Shown here: positions 31,422-32,936 of the stretch, one piece after another | How positions within the stretch are numbered: the stretch's first letter is position 1 | Layout of the letters: every line of letters starts with the position of its first letter | Origin: Victivallales bacterium | Lineage (GTDB): Bacteria; Verrucomicrobiota; Lentisphaeria; Oligosphaerales; Lenti-02 | DNA: 32,936 nt | Direction of reading: 5' to 3' | Assembly: GCA_003245525.1 (NCBI GenBank) | Contig: QKCY01000447.1 | Coordinates: forward strand, 1-32,936 | Position numbers and translations under genes: made by a program | Notes under the pieces: model-generated | Told to the model about the DNA's origin: nothing | The model's database searches: none | The model's input: only the letters and a program-made list of their open reading frames with translations

Positions 31422-32936
31422 GGCAAGCGCTCGAAGAGGGCGTAGATCGGCAGGTTGGGCAGTTCCCAACCGGCGACGGTCGATGCGGTCTGCAAGGCGT
31501 CGGTGGAGACGAGTTGCAGTCTGGCCGCAGTGGCGATGCGGACGTTGGCGGCCGGCTCCTCTCCGGTCGCTACCAGAAGCACGAACCGGCGTTCCCCGGC
31601 CCGGAACTCACGCCAGAACACCTCGCCCTCGGCGGCGACGGCTAGGTCTGGTTGCGGCACGAAATCCGCGATGGCGGACCAGATGTCCGCCGGGTTCTCC
31701 GGATTCCGCACCGTGGCGACGATGCCGTTCGCCCCGGGCTGGCCGTAGAGGGACTGGAACGGCTTGCTGTTCAGGTAGAGGACTTCACCGCCGTTCTTCT
31801 CGAAGGTCCGCAGGGCATCGCGGAAGGGGCTGCTGCCGTCCGGGTTGTCGGGCAGGCAACTGTCGAGGAGCAGTAGGCGGCGGCAATCGGTGGCGGCGAG
31901 GTCGCTGGGGCGGAGAGTGGAAACGAGGCGGAAGCTGATGCCATGCGTGTAGAGCTCGCGGCAAACATCCTTCACCTCGGGGCCGGACACTCCGTGCCAG
32001 CGGTCAATGGCGTGATCGCTCACCAGCACGTCGACGGTACTCTCGCGGTGGCTGACGATGGCGTCCAGCCGCTCCCATTCCCCATAGGTCTCCTTCACGG
32101 CCTGGTAGGTGCTCTTGGGCTTGCGGTCGGCGGTTAGGATGCCCCAGTAGTCTTCGCCCGTATCCGGCGCTTTGGGGTCCTTGCCGTGCCACCACTCGTC
32201 GCAGTAGACGAAGGGGAAGATGCCCTTGACTTCGCTGTGCAGGAGGAGGGCCCAGAGCATCTGCCGCATGAGCCGGTCGGCCACGGCGGGATCGGGAAAA
32301 CGGTTGGTGTTGATCCCGGTTTCAGTCAGCAGAATCGGGCGGGCGGGGCCGATCCGGCGCGAGAGCCGGACGCAGTAGCCCAGCCAGTTCCTGTCCCAGT
32401 GGTAGTAGAGATTGTCGCCCTGGAGTTCGAGGAAGGGCAGGTCGGCATCCTCGGTGGCGGCGTCCCAGCGGCTGCCGCAGAGCAGGGCGTAGGTGACCGG
32501 GGTGGTGGGATCGACGGCGCGAATGGCATCATGCCCCGCCTTCAGGTACGCGCCAAAGGCCTCGCGCTGGAACCGCCACCACTCCCAGAACAGCAACGTG
32601 TCCTTCTGGCCGGTGGGGGGCATGATCGCCGCGAAACTGGCGTCGTCCTGGCCGGTGAGCCGCTGCCAGGTGGCGATGTCGCCGAACCGCTGCTCCAGAT
32701 TCCGGCGGAAGGCGGCGAGGGTGGGCTCGTCGAAGCCCTGGTACTGGTACTTGCCCTCCTTGTTCGTCCCGACCCAGCTATACTCGTTGCCGAGGTTGTA
32801 GGCGGCGAGTCCCGGTACGCCCTTCAGGGCTTCGGCGAGAGCCGTTCCCCGTTCGGCAATGGTGCGCAGCGACTCGGGATCCACGTAGGCCACATGCCCG
32901 GTCTTGCCGTCGGCAAAGGTCATGCGGGGAGCCTTG
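31418..32936 (-). CDS. Clan GH-A glycoside hydrolase, 5' end outside window
   Basis: The 501 residues from the first in-window ATG (32923) lack the early barrel strands expected for the fold, and the frame stays open to the window edge, so the gene probably begins beyond position 32936. AYNLGNEYSW carries the likely acid/base Glu, and RPILLTETGIN the likely nucleophile Glu, as in GH2/GH5/GH42-like enzymes. EWWHGKDPKAPDTGEDYWG follows the barrel, and C-terminal alpha/beta and beta domains complete the protein (RRLLLLDSCLPDN, GGEVLYLNSKPFQSL), recalling the trimerisation domain of GH42 beta-galactosidases. No signal peptide can be judged. Its stop codon overlaps the stop of the stress-protein gene in the sequence CTAG. 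Confidence 0.85.
   Translation of the reverse strand, partial: KAPRMTFADGKTGHVAYVDPESLRTIAERGTALAEALKGVPGLAAYNLGNEYSWVGTNKEGKYQYQGFDEPTLAAFRRNLEQRFGDIATWQRLTGQDDASFAAIMPPTGQKDTLLFWEWWRFQREAFGAYLKAGHDAIRAVDPTTPVTYALLCGSRWDAATEDADLPFLELQGDNLYYHWDRNWLGYCVRLSRRIGPARPILLTETGINTNRFPDPAVADRLMRQMLWALLLHSEVKGIFPFVYCDEWWHGKDPKAPDTGEDYWGILTADRKPKSTYQAVKETYGEWERLDAIVSHRESTVDVLVSDHAIDRWHGVSGPEVKDVCRELYTHGISFRLVSTLRPSDLAATDCRRLLLLDSCLPDNPDGSSPFRDALRTFEKNGGEVLYLNSKPFQSLYGQPGANGIVATVRNPENPADIWSAIADFVPQPDLAVAAEGEVFWREFRAGERRFVLLVATGEEPAANVRIATAARLQLVSTDALQTASTVAGWELPNLPIYALFERLP

Overview
The window is GC-rich, gene-dense bacterial chromosome. An outer-membrane beta-barrel protein, a lipoprotein and several secreted enzymes point to a Gram-negative (diderm) cell. 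The mix of DUF4091, URO-D-like, sugar-isomerase-like and large secreted glycosidase-like genes with many intergenic palindromes suggests an uncultured polysaccharide degrader, perhaps of the Planctomycetes-Verrucomicrobia-Lentisphaerae group or Armatimonadota. That placement is inference; no rRNA or other decisive marker gene is present. I saw no tRNA, rRNA, CRISPR array, transposase or phage gene.

Layout. 1-180: two two-hairpin repeat units that also look like tandem terminators for the leftward gene next to them. 200-2817 (minus): a principal-type sigma factor, then ribosomal protein S21 (rpsU, too short for the ORF track), a strong terminator, and an arabinose/fucose isomerase-like enzyme. 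2980-9683 (plus): mfd, then a promoter and a housekeeping cluster of a 92-aa coiled-coil protein, obg, upp and a uracil permease. 9687-10259 (minus): GNAT acetyltransferase. 10640-13498 (plus): large secreted clan GH-A glycosidase.

13547-17328 (minus) is the most interesting part. It holds a metal-homeostasis locus: an LbtU-like outer-membrane porin, a 90-aa Cys/His protein, a DtxR/MntR-family regulator with an apparently hybrid metal site, and a DmeF-type CDF exporter. A nearly identical 20-bp motif lies over the -10 region of both the regulator and the exporter. A perfect palindrome with related half-sites lies exactly over the consensus -10 of the small Cys/His gene. A strong hairpin with a T-rich tail separates the small gene from the porin and may act as an attenuator. 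Together these look like a self-contained metal-responsive regulon with an uncharacterised member.

17742-20892 (minus): an orphan peptide-binding lipoprotein followed by two membrane-anchored proteins of unknown role (one DUF3014). 21039-23210 (plus): a DUF4091 glycosidase-like protein and a DinB-like protein. 23609-26656 (minus): an operon of 2-hydroxyacid dehydrogenase, sugar-phosphate isomerase-like TIM barrel and URO-D-like protein, likely catabolic. 26726-29971 (minus): a 1081-aa secreted protein, probably carbohydrate-active, not assigned to a family. 30116-31421 (plus): an EEP-family phosphohydrolase and a universal stress protein. 31418-32936 (minus): a clan GH-A glycosidase running off the right edge.

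Intergenic gaps at 1-180, 15.9-16.4 kb, 17.4-17.7 kb and 23.2-23.6 kb carry several unrelated palindromic repeat families, typical of a genome with many miniature repeats.
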